Origin: Acidimicrobiaceae bacterium
GTDB lineage: Bacteria; Actinomycetota; Acidimicrobiia; Acidimicrobiales; Bog-793
DNA length: 33,119 bases
NCBI GenBank assembly: GCA_027365385.1
Contig: DAHXNN010000138.1
Span: 1-33,119 of the forward strand
Direction: 5' to 3'
Both the position numbers and the translations under genes were made by a program. The notes under the pieces were generated by a model, which was not told where the DNA came from, did no database searches, and saw only the letters and a list, made by a program, of their open reading frames with translations. Of this stretch, positions 24,734 to 32,984 are shown in pieces. Positions within the stretch are counted from its first letter, which is position 1, and every line of letters begins with the position of its first letter.

Positions 24734-26041
24734 TCACGTCCGAGAAATCTCCCGCGCTGCGCCCCGGGCTGCCTCGAGGGTGAGCTCGACCTCCTCCTCC
24801 CCGTGCGCGAGCGAGGTGAATGCCACCTCGTACGGGCTCGGGGCGAATGCGACGCCGCGCACCGCCATCTCATTGAAAAACGCAGCGTAGCGACCGCCAG
24901 CAGCGGCGAGGCGCGCCCCTGCGTAGTCGCGCACCGGTGCGCCCGAGAAGAACAGGCCGAGCAGCGTGCCGACGACCGGTACCTGGGCCGTCACGCCCTC
25001 GGAAGCGAGCACCTCGGAGAGACCCGCTCCGAGCCGCGCGACACGCTGAGCGAGGGTCGCGTACGCCTCCGGCGTCAGGAGGTCGAGGACAGCCGCACCG
25101 GCCGCGGTCGCGAGCGGGTTCCCCGAGAGCGTCCCCGCCTGGTACACCGGACCGACAGGGGCGAGGTGCTCCATCAGCGAGCGTCCTCCGCCGACGGCCG
25201 CGAGCGGCAATCCCCCACCGACGACCTTGCCGAACGACCACAGATCGGGACGCACGCCGTACAGCCCGCTCGCTCCTTCCCGACCGAGCCGGAAGCCGGT
25301 GATCACCTCGTCGAAGACGAGCAGCGCGCCAGCGTCGTCGCACACCCGACGCAGGCTGGCGAGGAACCCCGGCTCGGGTGCGACGAGACCCATGTTCGCA
25401 GCGACCGGCTCGACCACGACGCATGCGACCCGCTCGTCCAGATCGGGGAGGGTGTTGTACGAGACGACGACCGTGTCCGCGACTGCCCCCGCGGGCACAC
25501 CCGCGGAGGACGGGAGGCCAAGCGTCGCGAGGCCGCTACCACCGGCCGCGAGGAGACCGTCCGAGTGTCCGTGGTAGCAGCCCGAGAAGATGACGACACG
25601 GTCGCGACCCGTCGCTCCCCTCGCGAGACGGACCGCCGTCATCACCGCCTCGGTCCCCGACGAGACGAAGCGGACCATCTCGCAGCCGGGCACCGAGCTC
25701 GTGACGCGTGCCGCGAGCTCGACCTCCCCTTCGGTCGGCGCGCCGAACGTCGTCCCGCGAAGTGCAGCATCGCGCACAGCCGCGACAACCGTCGGGTGTG
25801 CATGACCGAGGATCGACGCTCCCCAGGACTGGACATAGTCGAGGTAGCGGCGCCCGTCGACATCGAAGACGTAGGCGCCCTCGGCACGTTCGACGAACCA
25901 TGGCGTCCCACCGACAGCACCGAAGGCCCGTACCGGCGAGTCGACGCCTCCCGGCATGAGCCCGGTCGCCCTCGCGAACAGCTCGCGGCTCCGGGGACCC
26001 GCGAGCCGGGGTAGATGCTCGCCCGCAACGCCTCCGCTCAC
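24734..26041 (-). CDS. hemL: Glutamate-1-semialdehyde 2,1-aminomutase
   Basis: MPGGVDSPVRAFGAVGGTP...DYVQSWGASILGHAHP...VFDEVITGFRLGREGASGLYGVRPDLWSFGKVVGGGLPLAAVGG (PLP lysine). Confidence 0.97.
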   Translation of the reverse strand: MSGGVAGEHLPRLAGPRSRELFARATGLMPGGVDSPVRAFGAVGGTPWFVERAEGAYVFDVDGRRYLDYVQSWGASILGHAHPTVVAAVRDAALRGTTFGAPTEGEVELAARVTSSVPGCEMVRFVSSGTEAVMTAVRLARGATGRDRVVIFSGCYHGHSDGLLAAGGSGLATLGLPSSAGVPAGAVADTVVVSYNTLPDLDERVACVVVEPVAANMGLVAPEPGFLASLRRVCDDAGALLVFDEVITGFRLGREGASGLYGVRPDLWSFGKVVGGGLPLAAVGGGRSLMEHLAPVGPVYQAGTLSGNPLATAAGAAVLDLLTPEAYATLAQRVARLGAGLSEVLASEGVTAQVPVVGTLLGLFFSGAPVRDYAGARLAAAGGRYAAFFNEMAVRGVAFAPSPYEVAFTSLAHGEEEVELTLEAARGAAREISRT

Positions 26042-27039
26042 CCCGGCAGCGCCTCGCCACCACTGAGCAGCTCGGCGACCTCACGGGCGAAGTACGTCAG
26101 CACGACGTCGGCACCGGCGCGCTTCATAGCGCCGAGCGTCTCGAGCACGACGGCCTCCTTGTCGAGCATCCCGCGCTCGGCCGCGGCGCAGATCATCGCG
26201 TACTCCCCGCTCACCTGGTAAGCCGCAACCGGCACGTCGAGCTCCCTGCGTGCGGCCGCGACGACGTCGAGGGACGTGAGAGCCGGCTTCACCATGACGA
26301 TGTCGGCGCCTTCGGCGACGTCGAGACGAAGCTCCGCGAGAGACTCCCGCACGTTTGAGGGATCTTGCTGGTACCCCCGCCGGTCTCCCCCACCCACGAT
26401 CGTCACGTCGACCGCGTCCCGGAAGGGGCCGTACAGGGCCGACGCGTACTTCGCCGAGTACGCGAGGATGCCGACCTCGTGGTAACCGGCAGCGTCGAGC
26501 GCCCTGCGCACGGTCGCGACCTGGCCGTCCATCATGCCGCTCGGAGCGACGAGATCTGCGCCTGCCGCCGCCTGGGCCAAGGCGACGTCGGCGTAGCGCT
26601 CGAGCGTCGTGTCGTTGTCGACGCCGCCTCGGCGGTCGAGCACACCACAGTGGCCGTGGTCGGTGTACTCGTCGAGACACAGGTCCGGAACGAGGACGAG
26701 ATCGTCGCCGATGGCGGATCGCAGCTCGCGCAAGGCGACCTGCACGATGCCGTCCGGGTCGGACGCCCCCGACCCGACGTCGTCCTTGCTTGACGGCACC
26801 CCGAACAGCACGAGCGCGGGCACCCCGAGCGAGACGAGATGCTTCGCCTCCGCGACGAGCGAGTCGACGGTGTGCTGGACCACACCAGGCAGCATGGCGA
26901 TAGGCTGCGGCTCCGCGATCCCCTCGCGCACGAACAGAGGGGCAGCAAGGTCGGCGACGCCGAGGCGGGTCTCGGCGACGAGCCTGCGCAGCGCCGCCGT
27001 GCGACGCAGTCGGCGCATGCGCCGCTCCGGAAAGCCCAT
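26038..27039 (-). CDS. hemB: Delta-aminolevulinic acid dehydratase (porphobilinogen synthase)
   Basis: RRMRRLRRTAALRRLVAETRL...CLDEYTDHGHCGVL...YSAKYASALYGPFRDA...DIVMVKPAL. Confidence 0.97.
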   Translation of the reverse strand: MGFPERRMRRLRRTAALRRLVAETRLGVADLAAPLFVREGIAEPQPIAMLPGVVQHTVDSLVAEAKHLVSLGVPALVLFGVPSSKDDVGSGASDPDGIVQVALRELRSAIGDDLVLVPDLCLDEYTDHGHCGVLDRRGGVDNDTTLERYADVALAQAAAGADLVAPSGMMDGQVATVRRALDAAGYHEVGILAYSAKYASALYGPFRDAVDVTIVGGGDRRGYQQDPSNVRESLAELRLDVAEGADIVMVKPALTSLDVVAAARRELDVPVAAYQVSGEYAMICAAAERGMLDKEAVVLETLGAMKRAGADVVLTYFAREVAELLSGGEALPG

Positions 27040-27046
27040 GCCGAGC

Positions 27047-27052
27047 AGCCTA
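27047..27052 (-). promoter_or_regulatory. Putative internal -10 (TAGGCT) for hemB
   Basis: TAGGCT 7 nt before hemB ATG (27039); its TAG is the stop codon of the upstream cobA-hemD fusion. Confidence 0.4.
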
Positions 27053-28603
27053 ATGCCCTACACCCGGGACGCCTGGTGCGAGCGTCACGCCATCGGGACG
27101 ACGACGCGCGCCCACCTCCGCCCGTCGGCGCTCGCGCCCGACGGCACAGAGCGCCTCGACGACACCGCCGATCGTGTGCTCGCTCGCCTCGGCGTGGACC
27201 GTGATGCCGGCTGCAGCTGCGGCGGCCGACGTGACCGGCCCGATCGACGCCACGACGGGTGGCACGAGCTCGATGCCTGCGGCCTCGAGGAAGCCGTCGA
27301 CGGTCGAGGCAGAGGTGAACACGACCGCGTCGGCACCTTCGAGTGCGCGCAACGACGCCTCGTCGGCTCGCACGTGCGCTGTCTCGTAAGCAGCGACGAC
27401 GTCGACCGTCCACCCGAGCCCGGCGAGGCCGTCCGCAACGACGCGGCGGGCACCCGCCGCCTGCGCGAGCAGCACCAGCGCGGGTGGGCGGCTACCGGGC
27501 ACGAAAGTCGGAGCGGCAGGGAACACCGCGACGAGCCCCTCGCCGACGAAGCGGTCGGGGACAAGGTCAGGGACGATCCCGCTACGCCTGAGCGCGTCAG
27601 CGGTCGCCGGCCCGACAGCGGCCACCTGCGCTCCGGCGAAGGAGCGGGCATCGCGAACCTCCGCGAGCAGGCGATCGGCGCCGTTGGCGGAGGTAAGGAC
27701 CACCCACTCGTAGCTCGAGAGCCGGCCCGCAGCTTCGCGCAGAGCCGCGCCACCGTCGGGCGGGTCGCGGATCTCGACGACGGGCATCTCGACGACCGCT
27801 GCGCCCGCGCGGGCGACGAGCGCGGCAAGTCCGGAACCGCTCGACGCCGCCCGCGTGACGACGACACGCCAACCCGACAGCGGCCGGTCCTCGTAGGACG
27901 ACAGGTGGAGCGAAGCGACCTCGCCGACGACGATGGTCGCCGGGCTCTCGACGTCCAGCCCCGCGAGACCGGCGAGGGTGGTACGTCGAGAGCGCTGCCC
28001 GGGCAGCGTTCCCCGCTCGACGACGAGCACTGGCGTCGTCGTCGCTCGGCCTGCACTGATCAGACGCTCGGCGAGCAGCGATCGCTGGGACACGCCCATC
28101 AGGACGACGATGGTGCAGCGCGTCCTCGCGAGCTGCTCCCAGTCGACCCCCGAGTCGGGTACAGCCATGTCGTGGCCGGTCACGACGACGAACCCGCTGG
28201 CGACGCCGCGGTGGGTGACGGGCACCCCTGCGCAGGCGGCGACCGCGGTCGCCGCGGACACCCCAGGAACGACCTCGTAGCTCACCCCTGCCGCCGCGAG
28301 AGCGAGCGCCTCCTCGCCGCCGCGACCGAAGACGTACGGATCGCCCCCTTTCAGGCGCACGATGGCGGACCGCTCCCGGCCAAGGTCGACGAGCAGTCGG
28401 TTCACCTGGTCCTGGCTCGGAGAGGCGGCACCGACTCGCTTGCCGACGTCCACGAGACGAGCCGAGGGAGGAGCGAGCGCGAGCACACGGGGGTCGACGA
28501 GCCGGTCGTGGACGACGACGTCCGCACGTCCGAGCAGCTCCGCGCCGCGCAGCGTGAGCAGACCGGGGTCGCCGGGCCCGGCGCCCACGAGATAGACCGT
28601 CAT
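27050..28603 (-). CDS. hemD: Fused uroporphyrinogen-III C-methyltransferase / uroporphyrinogen-III synthase
   Basis: N-terminal SUMT (MTVYLVGAGPGDPGLLTLRGAELL...RLKGGDPYVFGRGGEEA...PGVSAATAVAACAGVPVTHR), C-terminal HemD-like domain. Confidence 0.93.
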   Translation of the reverse strand: MTVYLVGAGPGDPGLLTLRGAELLGRADVVVHDRLVDPRVLALAPPSARLVDVGKRVGAASPSQDQVNRLLVDLGRERSAIVRLKGGDPYVFGRGGEEALALAAAGVSYEVVPGVSAATAVAACAGVPVTHRGVASGFVVVTGHDMAVPDSGVDWEQLARTRCTIVVLMGVSQRSLLAERLISAGRATTTPVLVVERGTLPGQRSRRTTLAGLAGLDVESPATIVVGEVASLHLSSYEDRPLSGWRVVVTRAASSGSGLAALVARAGAAVVEMPVVEIRDPPDGGAALREAAGRLSSYEWVVLTSANGADRLLAEVRDARSFAGAQVAAVGPATADALRRSGIVPDLVPDRFVGEGLVAVFPAAPTFVPGSRPPALVLLAQAAGARRVVADGLAGLGWTVDVVAAYETAHVRADEASLRALEGADAVVFTSASTVDGFLEAAGIELVPPVVASIGPVTSAAAAAAGITVHAEASEHTIGGVVEALCAVGRERRRAEVGARRRPDGVTLAPGVPGVGH

Positions 28604-28616
28604 CGCTTCTCCACTG

Positions 28617-29621
28617 TCATCGCTTCTCCACGGGAGAGGTAGCCCCGAGCTGGACGGCCGCGCCGGCTTGTCGCAGGGCCGCTATCTCCGACGCACCGTC
28701 GAGGCCGAGGACGACCTCGGCGAGCGCCGCGCCGAGTCTCGCCGGGTCACCTCCCGTCGAGCTGCGGCGCAGGACGACTCGTCCGTCCTCGCTCGCCACG
28801 AGACCGTCGAGTGCGATCTCGCCACTCGAGCCGTCGCCCTCCACCGGCGTCGCGTGAGCCGCCACTGGCGCGTCACATCCTCCGCCGAGCCGAGCGAGAA
28901 AGGCCCGCTCGGCGAGCACGCACCGGTGCGCTCCGAGGCGGTCGATCCGCGCCAGCAACTCGACCACCATCGCGTCGTCCGCGCGGCATCGCAGGGCGAG
29001 AGCGCCTTGTCCGACCTGGGGCAGCATCGCCGAGACCGAAAGTACCTCCGCGGCACGCGACTCGAGCCCGAGCCGGCGCAGGGCGGCGATAGCGACGACG
29101 GCCGCTCCCCCGTCTGGCACCCGGTCGAGACGAGTGGCGATGTTCCCTCGCAGCTCCACGAACGCCAGATCCGGACGGAGCCGGGCGAGCTGGGCGCGTC
29201 GGCGGGGCGCACCCGAGGCGACGACCGCCCCCGGTGCGAGCGCGTCGAGGGGTCGGCCGACGAGCGCATCTCGCGGATCCTCACGATCGGGGATACAGGC
29301 GAGCACGAGACCTGCGGGAGGCTCACCAGAGGGCAGGTCCTTCGCCGAATGGACCGCGACGTCCGCCCTCCCGTCGAGGACCGCCTGCTCTACCTCGGCG
29401 ACGAAGACGCCGTGGCTCGCGAACGAGGCGATTGGGACCTCGCTACGCCGGTCCCCCGCTGTCTCGACGACGACGAGCTCGACCTCGAGCTCGGGAGCGA
29501 TCCCACGAAGGCGTCGAGCAACGAGCTCTGCCTGGAACAGCGCGAGGTCACTGCCGCGAGTCGCCAGCCTGAGCAGGCATTTCGTCACGGACGCGGTCCG
29601 TGCGCGCCTGGCGAGAGGCAT
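28617..29621 (-). CDS. hemC: Porphobilinogen deaminase (hydroxymethylbilane synthase)
   Basis: LRLATRGSDLALFQAELVARRL...VHSAKDLPSG...GAPRRRAQL...RGNIATRLDRV; start chosen at internal ATG downstream of hemA stop. Confidence 0.94.
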   Translation of the reverse strand: MPLARRARTASVTKCLLRLATRGSDLALFQAELVARRLRGIAPELEVELVVVETAGDRRSEVPIASFASHGVFVAEVEQAVLDGRADVAVHSAKDLPSGEPPAGLVLACIPDREDPRDALVGRPLDALAPGAVVASGAPRRRAQLARLRPDLAFVELRGNIATRLDRVPDGGAAVVAIAALRRLGLESRAAEVLSVSAMLPQVGQGALALRCRADDAMVVELLARIDRLGAHRCVLAERAFLARLGGGCDAPVAAHATPVEGDGSSGEIALDGLVASEDGRVVLRRSSTGGDPARLGAALAEVVLGLDGASEIAALRQAGAAVQLGATSPVEKR

Positions 29622-29643
29622 GTGCTGTCGACCATCGCCACTC

Positions 29644-30918
29644 CTAGAGGGCGAAGAGCTGACGCAGCGCCTCCGCGAGGCGCTCACCGCGCGCCGACCC
29701 GGCCGCCAGCTTGACCTGGACCGTCGGCTCGTGCAGCAGCTTGGCGACCAGCCGGCGGGACAACGCCTCCACGGCCTCACGGTCGGCCGGGGCGAGGCGC
29801 TCGAGGCGCGCGCCCATCCGCGCGAGCTCGGCCAGTCGCAGCTCCTCTGCGGCGTTGCGTAGGGACGCGACGACGGGCGCGACGGACCTCCCGAGCACAC
29901 CGGCCCGATACCGCTCGAGCTCCTCGTCGACGATCTCGCCGACCCTCCCGAGCTCGGCCCGACGTGCCTGCATCTCCGACTCCGCATGGGCGCGAAGGTC
30001 TCCGAGGTCGAGCAGTGTCACGCCGTCGAGCGAGCCGACCTCGGGCTCCACGTCGCGAGGAACTGCGGCGTCGACGACGAGGAGAGGACGGCCGCCCCGA
30101 GAGCGGACGAGGGGCGTCGCCGTCGCGAGGTCGAGGAGCGGCTCGTCGGCGCTCGTAGCCGTCAGGAGCACATCTGCGACAGCCAGCTCCGACGCAAGCA
30201 TCCGCAGCTCGGCGACCCGGCCGCCGACCGCCGTGGCGAGCGGCTGGGCTCGGGAGCGGCTACGCGCGACCACGACGATCTCGGCCGCGCCCGGAGCCTC
30301 GGCGAGGGCCGTAGCCATGCTCTCGCCCATCTCTCCGGCCCCGACGACGACGACCTTCAGGCCCTCGAAGGTGCCACCGTGCCGCTCGGCCGCCATCGCG
30401 ACGGCGACGTACGCGAGCGACGTGACGCCACGGGCGATCGCCGTCTCGGTGCGGACACGCTTTCCGACCTCGATCGCGTGCCGGAACAGACCACCGAGCA
30501 CCGGTCCGGCAGCCCGCTCCGCCCTCGCTCGCTCGCCCGCGCGCCGTACCTGGCGGAGGATCTCGCCCTCCCCGAGCACGGCCGAGTCCGAGCCTGCGGC
30601 CACCTCGAACAGGTGCCGAGCAGCTGCGTCGTCGTAGGCGACGCTTAGGCGCTGCTCGAGAGCCAACGCCCCGGCGCGAGACGTCCCCGCACGAGCGTGG
30701 AAGAACGCGTCGATGTCCGCAAGGCCGTCGTGAAAGCGCTCGAGAACCGCGTACACCTCCGTCCGCATGCACGTCGACAGGACGACGGCTTCCGACAGGT
30801 GAGGGCTGTCGCAGAGGCGCGCGAGCGCCTTCGGCAGGTCGCGGTCGGCGACGGCGAGACGCTCGAGCACGTCGAGGGGCGCGTCGCGCCCGTGGAGCCC
30901 CACCACGACGACAGACAC
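29644..30918 (-). CDS. hemA: Glutamyl-tRNA reductase
   Basis: VVLSTCMRTEVYAV...GSDSAVLGEGEILRQV...GAGEMGESMA; SD AGGAGG upstream of GTG start. Confidence 0.95.
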   Translation of the reverse strand: MSVVVVGLHGRDAPLDVLERLAVADRDLPKALARLCDSPHLSEAVVLSTCMRTEVYAVLERFHDGLADIDAFFHARAGTSRAGALALEQRLSVAYDDAAARHLFEVAAGSDSAVLGEGEILRQVRRAGERARAERAAGPVLGGLFRHAIEVGKRVRTETAIARGVTSLAYVAVAMAAERHGGTFEGLKVVVVGAGEMGESMATALAEAPGAAEIVVVARSRSRAQPLATAVGGRVAELRMLASELAVADVLLTATSADEPLLDLATATPLVRSRGGRPLLVVDAAVPRDVEPEVGSLDGVTLLDLGDLRAHAESEMQARRAELGRVGEIVDEELERYRAGVLGRSVAPVVASLRNAAEELRLAELARMGARLERLAPADREAVEALSRRLVAKLLHEPTVQVKLAAGSARGERLAEALRQLFAL

Positions 30919-31018
30919 CGACGACCACCTCCTGACGAGCGAAGGCTAACGCCGTGAGCGACGAAGCAGCGCTCGACCTGTCGCGGCCGCTCTCCAGATC
31001 GCCGCGGTCGGCAGGTGC

Positions 31019-31723
31019 TCATCCATGTGCATGCCCCGGCACGCCCGGGCCATCCATCGGGGACGGCACCGAGCGGGCCGCGTAGAACGTGAGGACCTGC
31101 AGCTCGGCGGCGAGGTCGACGTTGCGAACGGTGACGCCCGGCGGAGCGGCCACGAAGCCCGGTGCAAAGTTGAGCACTGCTCCGACGCCAGCGGTCGCGA
31201 GGCGGCGCACGACCTCGGCGGCGGCGCTCGCCGGCGTCGCCACCACGCCGAGCGCGACTCGCTCCCGCCGCACGACGTCATCGAGCTCGTCCAGATGGAC
31301 GACCACCGCCCCAGCGACGACCGTGCCGACCTGCGCTGGGTCGATGTCGACGAGCGCCGCGACCCGGAACCCACCCGAGTTGAAGCCGCGCGAGCGCGCG
31401 AGCGCATGTCCGAGGTAGCCCGCACCGGCGATCACCACCGGCCAGTCGCGCCCGAGCGCCAGTGCACGGTCCACCATCTCGCGAAGCCGCGGGACGTCGT
31501 AGCCGGTCCCCGGCGTCCCGCAGGTGCCGAGGCACGAGAGGTCACGTCGCAAGGTCGCCGCGTTGACGCCGGCAGCATCCGCGAGCTCGACCGACGACAC
31601 GGTAGCGACCCGGCGATCGTCCATGGCCTCGAGCAGACGACGGTACTGAGGCAACCTCGCGACAGTCGGCTCGGGAATGCGCGCTCGGCGCGCCTTCGCG
31701 CTCGACGGCCGACCGACGCTCAT
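31019..31723 (-). CDS. rex: Redox-sensing transcriptional repressor Rex (divergent DNA-binding wing)
   Basis: EPTVARLPQYRRLLEAM...VNAATLRRDLSCLGTCGTPGTGYDV...DWPVVIAGAGYLGHAL...LNFAPGFVAAPPGVTVRNVDLAAELQVLTF; located immediately upstream of hemA as in other Actinobacteria. Confidence 0.9.
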   Translation of the reverse strand: MSVGRPSSAKARRARIPEPTVARLPQYRRLLEAMDDRRVATVSSVELADAAGVNAATLRRDLSCLGTCGTPGTGYDVPRLREMVDRALALGRDWPVVIAGAGYLGHALARSRGFNSGGFRVAALVDIDPAQVGTVVAGAVVVHLDELDDVVRRERVALGVVATPASAAAEVVRRLATAGVGAVLNFAPGFVAAPPGVTVRNVDLAAELQVLTFYAARSVPSPMDGPGVPGHAHG

Positions 31724-31744
31724 CCGGTCGTGCCGGCCACGAGA

Positions 31745-31948
31745 TCAGCCTGCTTCGGTGAAACGCGCCGCGAGATAACGATCGACGTCCTCGAGTCGCA
31801 GGCGGTACGACCGTCCGACGCGCACGGCGGGAAGCTGCCCGGAGCCAATCAGCCTGTAGACCGTCATGTTGGAGATCCGCAAAGCGCTCGCGACCTCGCT
31901 CACGGTGAGGAACTGCGCTCCTGTGTAATGGACGCTCAGTGGTATCAC
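31745..31948 (-). CDS. Excisionase/MerR-type helix-turn-helix DNA-binding protein (Rv0500A-like)
   Basis: FLTVSEVASALRISNMTVYRLIGSGQLPAVRVGRSYRLRLEDVDRYL; between proC and rex. Confidence 0.88.
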   Translation of the reverse strand: MIPLSVHYTGAQFLTVSEVASALRISNMTVYRLIGSGQLPAVRVGRSYRLRLEDVDRYLAARFTEAG

Positions 31949-32027
31949 CCCTCTCCGCCGATACGACTGTAGGCGCGAGTGGCTCCTGGGGAAAGAGGGC
32001 GTACCGGACGAGGTGAGACGGTGATCG

Positions 32028-32822
32028 TCAGTGTGCCGCGCCGAGTGTCCGTGACCGCGCTGCGGAGGCGCTCACCGCGTCGATGAAGGCCGCGCGCACC
32101 GCCCTTGATTCGAGGACCCGCAGCGCTGCGGCCGTCGTGCCTCCCGGAGAGGTCACAGCCGCTCGGAGAGCCTCGGCGGACTCACCGCTCTCGGTCAGCA
32201 TCCGGGCGGCCCCGAGGATCGTCTGCACCGTGAGCACCCGGCTGACCTCGCGGTCGAGCCCTTCCAGCACGCCTGCCTCGACCAGCGCCTCGGCCACCAG
32301 GAAGACGTACGCGGGACCGGATCCGGACAGGCCGGTGGCTGCGTCGAGGAGGTGCTCGGGGAGCCGGACGACGACGCCTATCGACGAGAGGACCGACTCG
32401 GCCCACTCGAGATCCTCCTCTGTCGCCGTCGGACCACCGGCGATCGCCGAGGCGCTCGTCCCGAGCAGGGCCGGCGTGTTCGGCATCGCCCGCACGATCG
32501 GGGCGCCGGGCCAGAGCCACCCCCCGAGCATCGCTATCGTGACACCGGCGACGACGGAGAGCACCCGCTCGCACGAGTCGGGAGCGAGGGTCGAGCACGC
32601 CGACTCGGCATCCGACGGCTTGACGGCCAGGACCACCGACTCGGCTGGCACCGGCTGCTCGAGGACGCTGAGGCCGTCGAAGCGCGTTGCGAGAAGCTCG
32701 CGCACCTCGGTGCGTCTCTCGACGACGGCGCACTCGTCCGCGCGGGCCCACCCGCTCCGAACGAGGCCGCCCACGAGCGCTGCGCCCATACGGCCACCAC
32801 CGACGACGAGCAGGCGAGTCAT
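32028..32822 (-). CDS. proC: Pyrroline-5-carboxylate reductase
   Basis: MTRLLVVGGGRMGAALVGGLVRSGWA...VRAMPNTPALLGTSASAIAG...ATGLSGSGPAYVFLVAEALVEAGV...TSPGGTTAAALRVLE. Confidence 0.97.
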   Translation of the reverse strand: MTRLLVVGGGRMGAALVGGLVRSGWARADECAVVERRTEVRELLATRFDGLSVLEQPVPAESVVLAVKPSDAESACSTLAPDSCERVLSVVAGVTIAMLGGWLWPGAPIVRAMPNTPALLGTSASAIAGGPTATEEDLEWAESVLSSIGVVVRLPEHLLDAATGLSGSGPAYVFLVAEALVEAGVLEGLDREVSRVLTVQTILGAARMLTESGESAEALRAAVTSPGGTTAAALRVLESRAVRAAFIDAVSASAARSRTLGAAH

Positions 32823-32828
32823 CGTCCC

Positions 32829-32834
32829 AGGCTA
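32829..32834 (-). promoter_or_regulatory. Putative -10 (TAGCCT), leaderless promoter of proC
   Basis: TAGCCT on minus strand exactly 6 nt before ATG at 32822. Confidence 0.5.
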
Positions 32835-32929
32835 GCCAGACGCGCCTGCGGACAGGGACGGGACGCATCCGATCCCCACCGGGAAGCGTAGGACTCCCCC
32901 ACCGCCGTCACTCCCACCTCGAGCTCGGC

Positions 32930-32957
32930 GCCGCGAGCCCGGTGCCGCGAGCCCGGT
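32930..32957. repeat. 14-bp tandem repeat GCCGCGAGCCCGGT x2
   Basis: Two exact copies in the intergenic region between proC and the downstream-coordinate glycosyltransferase. Confidence 0.8.
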
Positions 32958-32984
32958 GCCACGCGCACGCCGACACGCGAGACC

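Noticed and set aside
26609-28642. 677-aa plus-strand ORF
   Set aside because: Antisense shadow over hemB and cobA-hemD
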